A stretch of DNA of 64,000 nucleotides from Lyophyllum atratum. Taxonomy: Eukaryota > Basidiomycota > Agaricomycetes > Agaricales > Lyophyllaceae. The notes beneath the pieces are model-generated. The model saw only the letters and a list, made by a program, of their open reading frames with translations. It had not been told where the DNA came from and searched no databases. Shown piece by piece: positions 54,904-64,000 of this stretch (positions within the stretch are counted from its first letter, which is position 1; the number at the start of each line of letters is the position of its first letter). The position numbers and the translations under genes were made by a program. The DNA lies in NCBI GenBank assembly GCA_014905825.1, contig JACGCN010000001.1, positions 3,534,001-3,598,000 on the forward strand, given 5' to 3'.

Positions 54904-57005
54904 ATGACAAGCATTCCTTCGTCCCAACCAGCAACCCCCAAGCGTGTTCAGAAGATGGCTTCCAGTCAGAACATGAATCATCTGCTTAACTTCACCCTTC
55001 CTCCTAGGCAATCTCGGCCTCCAGTTCACTTGCCTAGGAGAAGCAGGAAAACGGGTACACAACAGGGTGTGTGGAACAAAGAACGTATGTGACAGATTTC
55101 TCTAGACCGAGATTGCAGTTCTTCACCGGGTTATCTCCCTTCCTACTAGGCTTTGTCAATGCACAATATCGTTTCGTCATGAACCCGACAGGCGATTACA
55201 CTGTGCATTTTGCAGATCCAGACATGTATGCATATATCCCTCTTGTCTTGATCATATGTTTACCTCTAGTAGTTTCTTCCAGTGGCAGGATATCCTGCAA
55301 GTTATCGTACCCCGTTCTTCGGCGCTGGCGTCTGCTGCTTCCGCTGGAACGCAACTGGAACAAGGAGAGGGGAACGCGACCTGCCCGATCTGTCTTTCTC
55401 CTCCCACCGCACCTCGGATGACAAAATGCGGCCATGTTAGTTTGTTTTGCTTTGCTCCGGAGCGTCCTTATTAACGATCATGTTATATAGATATTTTGTT
55501 TTCCTTGCATCCTCCACTATCTCAGCACATCCGAGAACAAGTGGGCGAGGTGTCCGATCTGCTTCGACTCTGTCAATGAGAAGCAACTCAAGAGTGTCAA
55601 ATGGTACGATGGCCCGACTGATACAGAGGAAGAAGTAGGACCGGCTCAGGCGTCCTCGTCCTCATCATCCCTAGACGGCTACTTTGATATTCTACCTCGC
55701 ACGGGTTCTACGATGCATATGCGTCTGGTACAGCGACCACAGATCACAACTCTCGCACTTCCTCGATCACACTCTTGGCCGTCAGACCTTCTCCCCCCAC
55801 ATCAGGCTCCATTCCACTTTCTCCCTGATGTTTTTAGCTTTGCTAAATTCATGCTTGCGACGCCCGCATACCTCATATCTGACCTCTCAAGAGACCTTGA
55901 TGAACTAGCTACCGAACGCCGAATTTTGACAAGGACGAACGATGATCTTGGTAATTCCTTCGTAGACGGCGCAGACCAAAAGGTCCGCCACCAGATGGCG
56001 AAAGCTGCAGCTCTGGAGTCCCTTGCGCTCAAGGAGCAAATCGACAAGGCAATTCGAGATCAACAGGAGATCGAGGAGCGCTTTGCCTTCCATGACCGTC
56101 GCCGTAAGGCGGAGGAAGCCGCACGTTTGGAAATTTCTGAGGTACCCGAAGAGTTTCTTGCACTCAAATCTGCGCGACCATCTCGGACCACGACTCCGCT
56201 CCCAACAAGCGAATGTACCCCCAGAGTGATGCCTGCGCAAACTCGTAACGCCCCTAGACACCGGCGAAACGTAAATCCCCCTCCCCCATCGACCTCGACA
56301 TACTACTACTACCAGGCAGCGTCTGGGCTTCCGCTTTTCTTGCACCCACTAGACATCAAGATCCTCCTTTCCCACTTCAAAAGCTACTCCTCTTTCCCTG
56401 ACACGATTATCATTCGCGTCGAGTCGTTCGCGGAAGGGACTGTCAACGACGATCTACGCAAACGGTGTAAATATCTGGGGCACATGCCGGAAGGCACTGA
56501 TGTCGTATTTATCGAGGCAGATCTATCTGACGTCGTGGGCGCCGAGGGATTGAAGAACTTCGAAGGCGCACTGAAGACGCGGACGTCACGAAGGAAGGAG
56601 AAGGGACGGAAGGATGATCGTGCACGTATGCGGGCCGAGGAGAGGGAGCGGGAAAGAGAGAAGTCCGACATCTCGTCTGGTTGGGCGGACGCTATACCAT
56701 CACACCTGTCGTTTGCGTCACGTTCTGTTGAGGAGCCTGAATCAGAAGGGGACTCGGTGCCGGCGGGGTCCTCGCCTCCGCTAGCAGGAGCTTGGGGTGC
56801 CCGAAGTTTCGCGTCCGCGCTGCATTCGGCTCCGACCAGTACGAACAGCGCTCCCCAGCGCTCTCAACGGCGTGAGTTGGTGATGGATGATTGGGATGTT
56901 GATGCAGCGTGGCATGAGTTAGAACAGAACGCTGGTGGACGGAAGAAGCGAGGAACGAGGCTTGTGGTTCTAGGGAGCGGAGGTGGAGGTGGTCGACGAC
57001 GTTGA
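54904..57005 (+). CDS. RNF10: RNF10/MAG2-like RING E3 ubiquitin ligase
   Basis: RNF10 and yeast Mag2 ubiquitinate 40S ribosomal proteins during quality control of stalled or non-functional ribosomes. From ATG 54904: MTSIPSSQPATPKRVQKMAS, then NHLLNFTLPPRQ and RFVNAQYRFVMNPTGDY, the conserved pre-RING block. The RING reads ATCPICLSPPTAPRMTKCGH joined across an intron to IFCFPCILHYL, ending RCPICFDSV (C3HC4). The post-RING part holds YYYYQAASGLPLFLHPLDIK, a hallmark of RNF10, and DVVFIEADL. The tail is charged (REREREKSDISSGWADAIP) and ends in Gly/Arg. Four exons are needed; most of the protein lies in one exon from 55550. With SYO1 and eEF2 it is one of three ribosome-linked genes here. Confidence 0.9.
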
Positions 57006-57396
57006 CGCTGACCCAGTCCTTACTTATCAAACATCCGATCTATGTACAACAGAGCTGTCTCTCGAATCAGGTCACCATACAAGCACATAATATATATATC
57101 TTTTCCGGTCCTATGGTATGTTGACGTATTATTGTCTGAGTGGGAAAGGAGGACAACAGACTGGGATAATTGTCATGAATAGATAGGAGTTGTGATATGT
57201 CGATATCTCGGAAGGATGGAAAAGTAAGCAGTGGATAGCAAAGAAAGTCGCGGTACAACAACACACAAGGTGTATTCGTCGAAGAAAAGAGGAGCAAAAG
57301 GAACCGCCCAAACTTTCCGGATTAGAAGGTCGTGTGGTGCTGTCGTAAGGATACCTGATCACGTAGCTGAACCTATCAGCGCAAATGGTGAAATTT

Positions 57397-58661
57397 TCAA
57401 ATTATCTGTAGATAATTGGAAGGTGCGACTGGGAAAGAGGTCAGCATGATGCAGCGTCATGAATAAGAGCTCTACTCACTTCCTATCGTCCCATCCGTCT
57501 TCCTTGCTTGCCACCATTTACCTTGCTTGTCAACAATGTCAAGGATTTCACCCTTCGCGAAGGATATTTCGTTTGGATCGTCAGGTGAGGCCGTATCTAA
57601 TGAGAAAATTAATAATAGGAATGGAACGGGAAAACCAAGATACGTACATGCATAGAGGGCTTTGGCTTTGTACGAATATGACTCTGGTGGAGCAGCAGGA
57701 TCCGACGCAGATGTACTACCTGCTCCACCTGCACCAATGCCGGCCATGAGTGGTGAACCGGGGCCATTGGTATCGCCACCTCCTATTGACCCAGGGCCTC
57801 CGACGAGGGGAGAGTTATGGATGCTGCCGCCACCACCTGTCACCCCTCCCATACTTCGGTTCTGGTTGTCATTGTTCAGACTGCCAGCACCAAAGCTGTT
57901 TTGGCTCCTAATCCCAGGACCACCGCTTCCAAAACCGCCGCCGTTGCCGCCTACACCGCCGTTAAGACTTCCACCCATCTTGTTGTCATAAGGATCGTGT
58001 GATCCAATGCCGCCTCCTGAGTAGTTGCTCGCGTAGCCGTTACCGGAAGCCATGTGCATGGAATTTTGTGTGCGGGTTCTGCGACGTCGCGAAGGCGGTG
58101 TGAGGCCGCCCGTGCCCAGAGAGTTGAAGATGTGGAGCGCGAGGGAATCCTCTTCCGAGGTGAAATAAAGTACCCAGAGGATGTCAACGATAGCAAGGAT
58201 GAGCCAGCCAGCGGCCATGGCGTCGAGAGCACTGTCATGTAGGAAGATGCCTTGGTTGACACCTATAACGGCGAAGACGATGGCGATAGCGCCAAAAACC
58301 GATATTTGGAACCGATGCATTGCTATTGAGTCACTGGCCAGAGTATAGACGACACCGATAATGAGGAAAAGTTGCAGGAAGATGGAAAACCATAGGACGC
58401 CAACGAATTGATTACCAGCTGACAGCGGTTAGCTAGCAGACTTGAAGGACTTGGAAAATGAAACTCACAACGCGCCGTGGCAACGGCTTGGCCGACGAAG
58501 GCTACGAACCATCCTATCTGTAGTTTGCACGATAAATGAACAACGAATTAATTTGCTGAGAAAACTGCGCAACGTACGATTGAGAGGATTGTAGTGAAGA
58601 GAAAGAGATAGTGGGTTAGAATTGGGGTGAAGTCGAGGCCTTCATTCGCGCGGGGAGGCAT
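57397..58661 (-). CDS. SHO1: SHO1-like osmosensor, four TM plus SH3
   Basis: SHO1 is a plasma-membrane sensor/adaptor of the HOG and filamentation MAPK pathways. From ATG 58661: MPPRANEGLDFTPILTHYLF. Four spans are seen, including LWFSIFLQLFLIIGVVYTLA, FGAIAIVFAVIGVNQGIFL and AAGWLILAIVDILWVLYF. A linker of about 130 residues is unusually Gly/Asn-rich (GGVGGNGGGFGSGGPG). The SH3 domain is assembled over two introns: ALYAYTASPDDPNEISFAKG, then KWWQARKTDGTIG joined to IAPSNYLQII, stop at 57397. The ALYAY, WW and NYL ligand-binding residues are all present. The Gly-rich linker is longer and simpler than in yeast Sho1. Confidence 0.92.
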
Positions 58662-59139
58662 GCTGGATGACTGCAGCGGACGGGGGGGAAGGGACAGACG
58701 TCCGTTGGGATGTGGTGATGGTTCGGTAACTGAGAAGTTCGTTTTCGATTCCGCGTGTGACAAAATCAAATCAACCCCTCCTCCGACTTGTTTCACACGT
58801 CTGTAGACTGTGCTCCTACATTTGCCTCTTGTCTCTTTGCATGCATCCGATATATTATTCATTCTACCACCATTCATTCATAGACTATATGTCATGATTC
58901 CTGACATGGAGTAGAGCCGTCATATTTATGGCCAACATGTGAGCGCTCCTATATGGTGCAACCAACTGATGTTCACGCCAACAGATCTTGTCAAGTTACC
59001 CCCTAAAGTTTTCCGGTCGATATCTCAAGGCGGTGGAAGTTAAAACTCTATTGATGGGCGTGACGTGGCATACCCCGAAGTAACCGCAGTCGCGCGTAGC
59101 TAGGTTCACATACACGAGTATTATATCGACCTATCCCTG
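58662..59139. other. Intergenic spacer
   Basis: About 480 bases between the SHO1 start and the GNAT 3' end. No supported gene; it presumably holds the SHO1 promoter. Confidence 0.45.
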
Positions 59140-60013
59140 TCACGAAGGAGAATTCGACGCGGGATCAGCGGTCGACATGTTCCATTCTACGATATTGAGA
59201 TTGCGCCACTGTCCTCTCGTTTGTATGTGGTTCTCGACCACCCTCGTCCTAACAAACCCATTCTTGTGGAACACCCTGACGCTGCCTTCGTTCCTTCAAA
59301 TGCTGAAGCGAGGATATGGCGTACCCCCATCCTTGGGACTGCCCACTCCCATAACAATGTCCGCAGTACGTCTGTCATAATTCCTTGCCCGTGGTAGCTG
59401 GGTATAAGATAATCTGACGCGTCATATTCAGCCGTGTACTCTGATGGATCATCAAAGTTGAGCACACCTCCAACAGTCCAAATGATCTTTGGGTCGCCTA
59501 GGGAGAGTGCAGCATTTGCTTCCACATATTTCGCTTTCTGCTCGTCGTCGACTGGAGCACCCGCAGGCGCCAACAGTTTTCCGTCAAAGGCTCTCATGAG
59601 ACCGATATCGCCCAAATAGACGTCTTCGCCATCTTCCCTCACTTCTCGGATGGTCCTTAAGGGACATTCACCCACTAAGATGAGGTTCGGCGATTCACGA
59701 GCTGCTTCTAACTCTGCCAAGGCGCGGTCGGACGTAGCTTTGACTCTCGCGTACCAAGCCTCTGCGTGTTCTGTTGAGGGCGCGTCAGCACAGTTTGTTC
59801 CGCTGTTCGGACAAATAATGTACCAGTGGTATATGGGAAGGGCGGACTCCCCAACCATTCATAAATCCGTGGATCATTCATAATGGGCGGGTAGAGGACA
59901 ACATCTTCTTTCCGAGGTGGTGTTATAATGATATGTTCGTGGTTCTTCAAGCGCAGGAACGGTTCGCCTGTACGGGGGTTCACCTCCAAGGGATGGAGTT
60001 GAGGATTCGCCAT
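59140..60013 (-). CDS. GNAT-family N-acetyltransferase, frameshifted near the C-terminus
   Basis: GNAT enzymes acetylate amines with acetyl-CoA. From ATG 60013: MANPQLHPLEVNPRTGEPFL, then IIITPPRKEDVVLYPPIMND. An intron joins PYTT to EHAEAWYARVKATSD. The acetyl-CoA loop is SYHGQGIMTDVLRTLLWEWA. The ORF then ends at 59187 with an uncharacteristic Arg/Ser tail. Adding one base at the CC pair 59285-59286 (plus strand) opens a frame reading SVRVFHKNGFVRTRVVENHI, the expected 'xVxxFxKxGF' motif, and ends at 59140. So a one-base loss, real or an assembly error, has changed the last 45 or so residues. Substrate is unknown. Confidence 0.7.
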
Positions 60014-60122
60014 GGGCTTTCTAAAGGCGAGTTCCCTCCGCGACTCTTTTATAGAGTGTTTCCTGACTCGGAGTAAATTGACCGAGTCAGTAGATTTCAA
60101 TCAGGCGTGACTTGAAGCGGCG

Positions 60123-60160
60123 AGAACCATGCTACACATTGTGAACCATGCTACACATTG
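60123..60160. repeat. Direct repeat, 19 bp x 2
   Basis: The unit GAACCATGCTACACATTGT is repeated exactly and back to back in the spacer between the GNAT gene and eEF2. A smaller GGCACCAAC duplication follows at about 60237-60255. It could be slippage or a duplicated binding site. Confidence 0.7.
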
Positions 60161-60482
60161 TGAAGATAGTTATTGCAGGGTAATGCCCGTACAGTAACCT
60201 CCTGTCCTACCTCTGGAGCAGCGAAATGGCATCGGTAGGCACCAACAGGCACCAACGTGCAGTGAATGGCCGATCATGTGGAAGTCGCTTACATAGCAAG
60301 CCTGCCCTAAAACACATCGATAAGGATATGTAATAGAAATTTGCAGCAAACCTTATCTTCCCCACAATCAACAGAGCCTTTGGCGCCAGCGTTGTACAAG
60401 CAGTCCCTGTCCCTCCCCGCAGAGGTTGCTTCATATCTACACAATCCATTTTTGAATTACAAGCCAGTGCTCTCTAGACATC

Positions 60483-63400
60483 ATGGTGTAAGTCTTCTTC
60501 AACGGGCTCGATCGCGATTTCATATATTGCATGCTGATCGATGGCCCCGATATCCTCAGTAACTTTACCGTAGGCGAGTCGCTTAATACAATATCCCCAC
60601 TGTCGGGACCCGCCCCTCATGGTTGCTAACACCGTATCGCGATTGCAGAGCAGGTCCGGCAACTCATGGACCGGCCCACAAATATTCGTAACATGAGTGT
60701 CATCGCTCATGGTGAGCATAGCCGTATCAATAGCATAGACCACATATCTCACTCTAAGACCCTCTTGAAAAGTTGACCATGGAAAATCTACCCTGACCGA
60801 TTCGCTCGTTTCAAAAGCCGGTATCATTGCATCCGCAAAGGCTGGAGACATGCGTTTCACCGATACACGAGATGACGAAAAAGAGCGTGGTATCACGATC
60901 AAGTCCACCGCCATCTCAATGTACTTCGAGGTAGACAAGGAAGATCTCGGCGCGATCAAACAGAAAACGGAAGGTGCGCGTAAATAATTTTTACCCCTCA
61001 TCGATCGTACTGAGCCGTTCCGTAGGCAATGAGTTCCTGATCAATCTGATCGATTCCCCGGGCCACGTTGATTTTTCTTCCGAAGTAACGGCCGCACTCC
61101 GCGTGACCGACGGCGCCCTCGTCGTCGTGGATTGCGTGGAAGGTGTCTGCGTACAAACAGAGACAGTTCTGAGACAGGCCCTCGGTGAACGTATCAAACC
61201 CGTCGTTATCATTAACAAGGTCGATCGCGCTCTGCTTGAGCTTCAGGTAGACAAGGAGTCACTCTTCCAATCCTTCCAACGCACGATCGAGAATGTGAAC
61301 GTCATCATCTCGACTTACCACGACGAAGCTCTCGGCGACGTTCAGGTCTACCCTGACAAAGGCACCGTCGCGTTTGGCTCTGGTCTGCATGGATGGGGTT
61401 TCACCCTCCGCCAATTTGCGAACCGATATGCCAAAAAGTTCGGTGTAGACAAGGAAAAGATGATGGCCAAGTTATGGGGCGATAACTTTTTCAATCCTGC
61501 GACTCGCAAGTGGACCACCAGTGGCACCGGTCCCGACGGTAAACCCCTGGAGCGTGCGTTCAACCAGTTCGTGCTCGATCCCATCTTCAAGATCTTCGAT
61601 GCCGTCATGAACTTCAAGAAGGACGCGATCGGCCCCATGCTCGAGAAGCTCGAGGTGAAGCTGGCTGCAGAAGAGCGCGATTTGGAGGGCAAACAGCTCC
61701 TCAAGGTCGTCATGCGTAAATTCCTTCCCGCCGGAGACTCGCTACTGGAGATGATTGTCATCAACCTCCCTTCTCCCGCAACAGCACAGAGATACCGCGT
61801 AGAGACCCTCTATGAAGGTCCGATGGACGACGAGTCCGCTATCGGTATCCGCGACTGTGACCCCAAGGGTCCTCTTGTTCTGTACATCTCCAAGATGGTG
61901 CCCACTTCCGACAAGGGCCGCTTCTACGCGTTCGGTCGTGTCTTTTCTGGTACTGTCCGTTCTGGACCCAAGGTCCGCATCCAGGGACCCAACTACCTCC
62001 CTGGCAAGAAGGACGACCTGTTCGTTAAATCCATCCAGCGTACCGTTCTGATGATGGGTCGTTACATCGAGCCTATTGAGGACTGCCCGGCCGGAAACAT
62101 CGTCGGTCTCGTTGGTATCGACCAGTTCTTACTCAAGAGCGGGACTCTAACCACTTCGGAGACCGCTCACAACATGAGGGTCATGAGGTTCTCCGTCTCC
62201 CCCGTCGTGCAAGTCGCCGTCGAGGTGAAGAACGCCGCCGATCTCCCCAAGCTCGTCGAAGGTCTCAAGCGTCTGTCCAAGTCTGACCCTTGCGTGCAGG
62301 CGTGGATTAACGAGACCGGCGAACATATTGTTGCTGGTGCTGGTGAGCTCCACTTGGAGATTTGCTTGAAGGTATGTCGATCGGGTGCCTTACCTACCTG
62401 CGATTAATCGTCTAAACTTTTCGCAGGATCTGCAAGAAGACCATGCTGGCGTTCCCCTCAAGATTTCCGACCCTGTCGTACCTTACCGCGAGACCGTCAA
62501 GACTGAATCAAGCATCGTCGCCCTCTCAAAATCCCAGAACAAGCATAATCGTCTCTACATCAAAGCCCTGCCCATCGATGAAGAATTGACGAAGGCCATT
62601 GAGGCCGGCAAAGTCAGCTCTCGTGACGATTTCAAACTTCGAGCTCGTGTCCTCGCTGATGAGTTTGGATGGGACGTTACCGATGCCAGGAAGATTTGGG
62701 CTTTCGGTCCTGATACGACCGGACCTAACTTGTTGGTGGATGTCACGAAGGGAGTCCAATATTTGAATGAAATCAAGGATTCTTGCATTGCTGCGCTCCA
62801 GTGGGCCAGCAAGGAAGGTGTTTGTGCAGAAGAGAACATGCGGGGTGTCCGCTTCAACGTCCTCGATGTCACGGTGAGTTTCGGAAGTGTACCCTTACCC
62901 GTCCACTCACCGAGTTTCATAGTTACACACTGACGCCATCCATCGTGGCGGTGGTCAAATTATCCCCACGATGCGCCGCGCTTGTTATGCTGCGTGTCTA
63001 CTCGCGACGCCAGGCCTCCAAGAGCCTATATACCTAGGCAAGTTCACTCGCGCTTCAAGCGCTTCTAGTTATTGACAATATATTGCAGTCGAGATCCAGT
63101 GCCCGGAAAATGCCATCGGCGGTATCTACAGCGTCCTTAACAAACGTCGTGGTCAGGTCTTCAGCGAAGAGCAGAGGCCCGGAACTCCCATGTTCACCGT
63201 GAAGGCCTATCTCCCCGTCAACGAATCGTTCGGTTTCAACGGAGAGTTGCGTTCGCATACTGCGGGACAGGCTTTCCCTCAGTGCGTCTTTGATCACTGG
63301 GAGGTCATGCCCGGAAGTGAGTTCTGAACGACCTTCATTGTCATCACACTCATCGTTCATTCCCTCCCTCACTCAATAGCTCCTCTCGACAAGGGCTCCA

Positions 63401-63540
63401 AGATCGAAGAGCTTGTGACCAAGATCCGTGTTCGCAAGGGTCTCAAGGTGTGTTTCCTAATCGTGCGATATATTCACCTACTGACTCATTCCTCACAGCC
63501 CGAGGTTCCGCCTCTTGATACCTATTACGACAAGCTCTGA
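60483..63540 (+). CDS. EEF2: Translation elongation factor 2 (eEF2)
   Basis: eEF2 is the ribosomal translocase GTPase. The first exon is only ATGGT (60483-60487), then T AAC TTT ACC GTA G (60560-60573), giving MVNFTV. The third exon starts at 60649 with [18 protein letters not shown]1 is AHVDHGKST (across an intron), the switch I region [14 protein letters not shown]3 DSPGHVDF and G4 NKVD. Later motifs are [13 protein letters not shown] and the diphthamide loop [12 protein letters not shown] with its His. The end is LDTYYDKL at 63540. Two introns start with GC (60574 GCGAGT and 63038 GCAAGT). Codons are strongly biased to C-ending forms, as expected for a very highly expressed gene. The core is full length (about 840 residues). 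Confidence 0.96.
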
Positions 63541-63925
63541 TGAATTCCTAAACCTGGTGTTGGGGTTACAGTTGTTACACAGGATGAGTACCGTCGCGTT
63601 AATTCAAATATAAATTTGTATTCTCAAGCCACTCACAATGATTCATTTTCTCGACTCACAACGTTCCGAGAGGTCCGTCTTCATCGCGAGCGTCGGCTCA
63701 GAGTCATAACGCTCACAACCTTTGTTTGCAGCAGTTGAGCAAAGCCGGTAATTATGTAATTTTCGGTTTTTTGTGTGATCTTTTAACCAATATAAGAGTA
63801 ATCAACGATAACATTTTTCCTCCTCCTTCATCTTTTTTCTTGTGCTTTGCCATCGATCGCTACGAGCTCGTTGTATCTCTCTCCTCACATCCCACACTCA
63901 CTGTCTGCGAAAATAATCTACAACC
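63541..63925. other. Intergenic with promoter of the next gene
   Basis: About 385 bases after eEF2. Only untranslated and promoter sequence is evident, with a pyrimidine-rich stretch before 63926. Confidence 0.5.
63787..63795 (+). promoter_or_regulatory. Overlapping CCAAT and TATA elements
   Basis: CCAAT (63787-63791) runs directly into TATAA (63791-63795). A TC-rich tract follows (63821-63845 and 63895-63910) before ATG 63926. This fits a strong fungal promoter. Motifs only. Confidence 0.4.
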
Positions 63926-64000
63926 ATGGTGTACGTCCTTATTTCTTCGAATCATATGTGATTGAGCTCATCGATGTGCACAGTAACTTCACAACAGGTT
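63926..64000 (+). CDS. Start of a second eEF2-like gene, cut by the window edge
   Basis: ATGGT (63926-63930) is followed by a 53-nt intron (63931-63983; GTACGT donor, CACAG acceptor) and then T AAC TTC ACA ACA GGT T, reading MVNFTTG. The first exon of five bases, split inside the Val codon, and the MVNFT start are the same as in the eEF2 gene 385 bp upstream. This suggests a tandem eEF2 copy, but only 22 coding bases are visible, so a different gene sharing this start cannot be excluded. Confidence 0.45.

Noticed and set aside
57662..58002. Pro-rich plus-strand frames
   Set aside because: They are antisense to the Gly-rich linker of SHO1.

Overview
The window is nuclear DNA from a filamentous basidiomycete, most likely an Agaricomycete. 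Genes are dense on both strands. They are interrupted by many 48-75 nt introns, usually with GTRNGT donors and CTRAY-like branch sites. Several families typical of mushroom-forming fungi are present: F-box/LRR proteins, secreted acid sphingomyelinase, PalI/SUR7 proteins and kinase-like proteins. I found no rRNA, tRNA, CRISPR array or intact transposon. All calls come from reading translations and placing splice sites by eye, so exon ends are inferred unless stated.

Layout, left half: end of a 3-hydroxyisobutyrate-dehydrogenase-like gene (+, to 548); SYO1 symportin (-); a single-pass membrane protein with PPxY-like motifs (-); the SIN3 co-repressor scaffold (-); a two-TM Ser/Pro-rich protein (-); a PalI/SUR7 membrane protein (+); proline iminopeptidase (-); an agmatinase-family ureohydrolase with a signal peptide and a C-terminal KDEL (-); a beta-trefoil protein (-); a DCAF11-like WD40 protein (-) divergent from a TBL1/SIF2-like LisH-WD40 protein (+); a GHITM/TMBIM5-like mitochondrial protein (+); SLY1 (-).

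Right half: a 71-residue protein with a myristoylation/palmitoylation start (+); a CSC1/OSCA-like channel (+); a 67-residue ORF behind a strong TATA box (+); acid sphingomyelinase (+). Next comes an accessory stretch of about 42.6-52.8 kb: a frameshifted F-box gene, FHIT, an FAD monooxygenase, a kinase-like protein, a tandem PhzF pair (one copy dead) with a kinase relic between them, and a second F-box gene. Then follow WBP11 (-), RNF10/MAG2 (+), SHO1 (-), a GNAT acetyltransferase (-), eEF2 (+), and at the right edge the first 75 bp of what looks like another eEF2-type gene.

Themes: HDAC co-repressors (SIN3, TBL1); ribosome biogenesis, quality control and translation (SYO1, RNF10, eEF2); osmotic and cell-surface sensing (SHO1, CSC1-like, PalI/SUR7); ER and secretory functions (SLY1, the KDEL ureohydrolase, sphingomyelinase). 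The most notable observations are the ER-retained ureohydrolase, two GC-AG introns in eEF2 with a probable tandem eEF2 start, the decayed PhzF duplicate, a GA splice donor in the FAD monooxygenase, and a recurring pattern of one-base frameshifts at short homopolymers in otherwise conserved genes.
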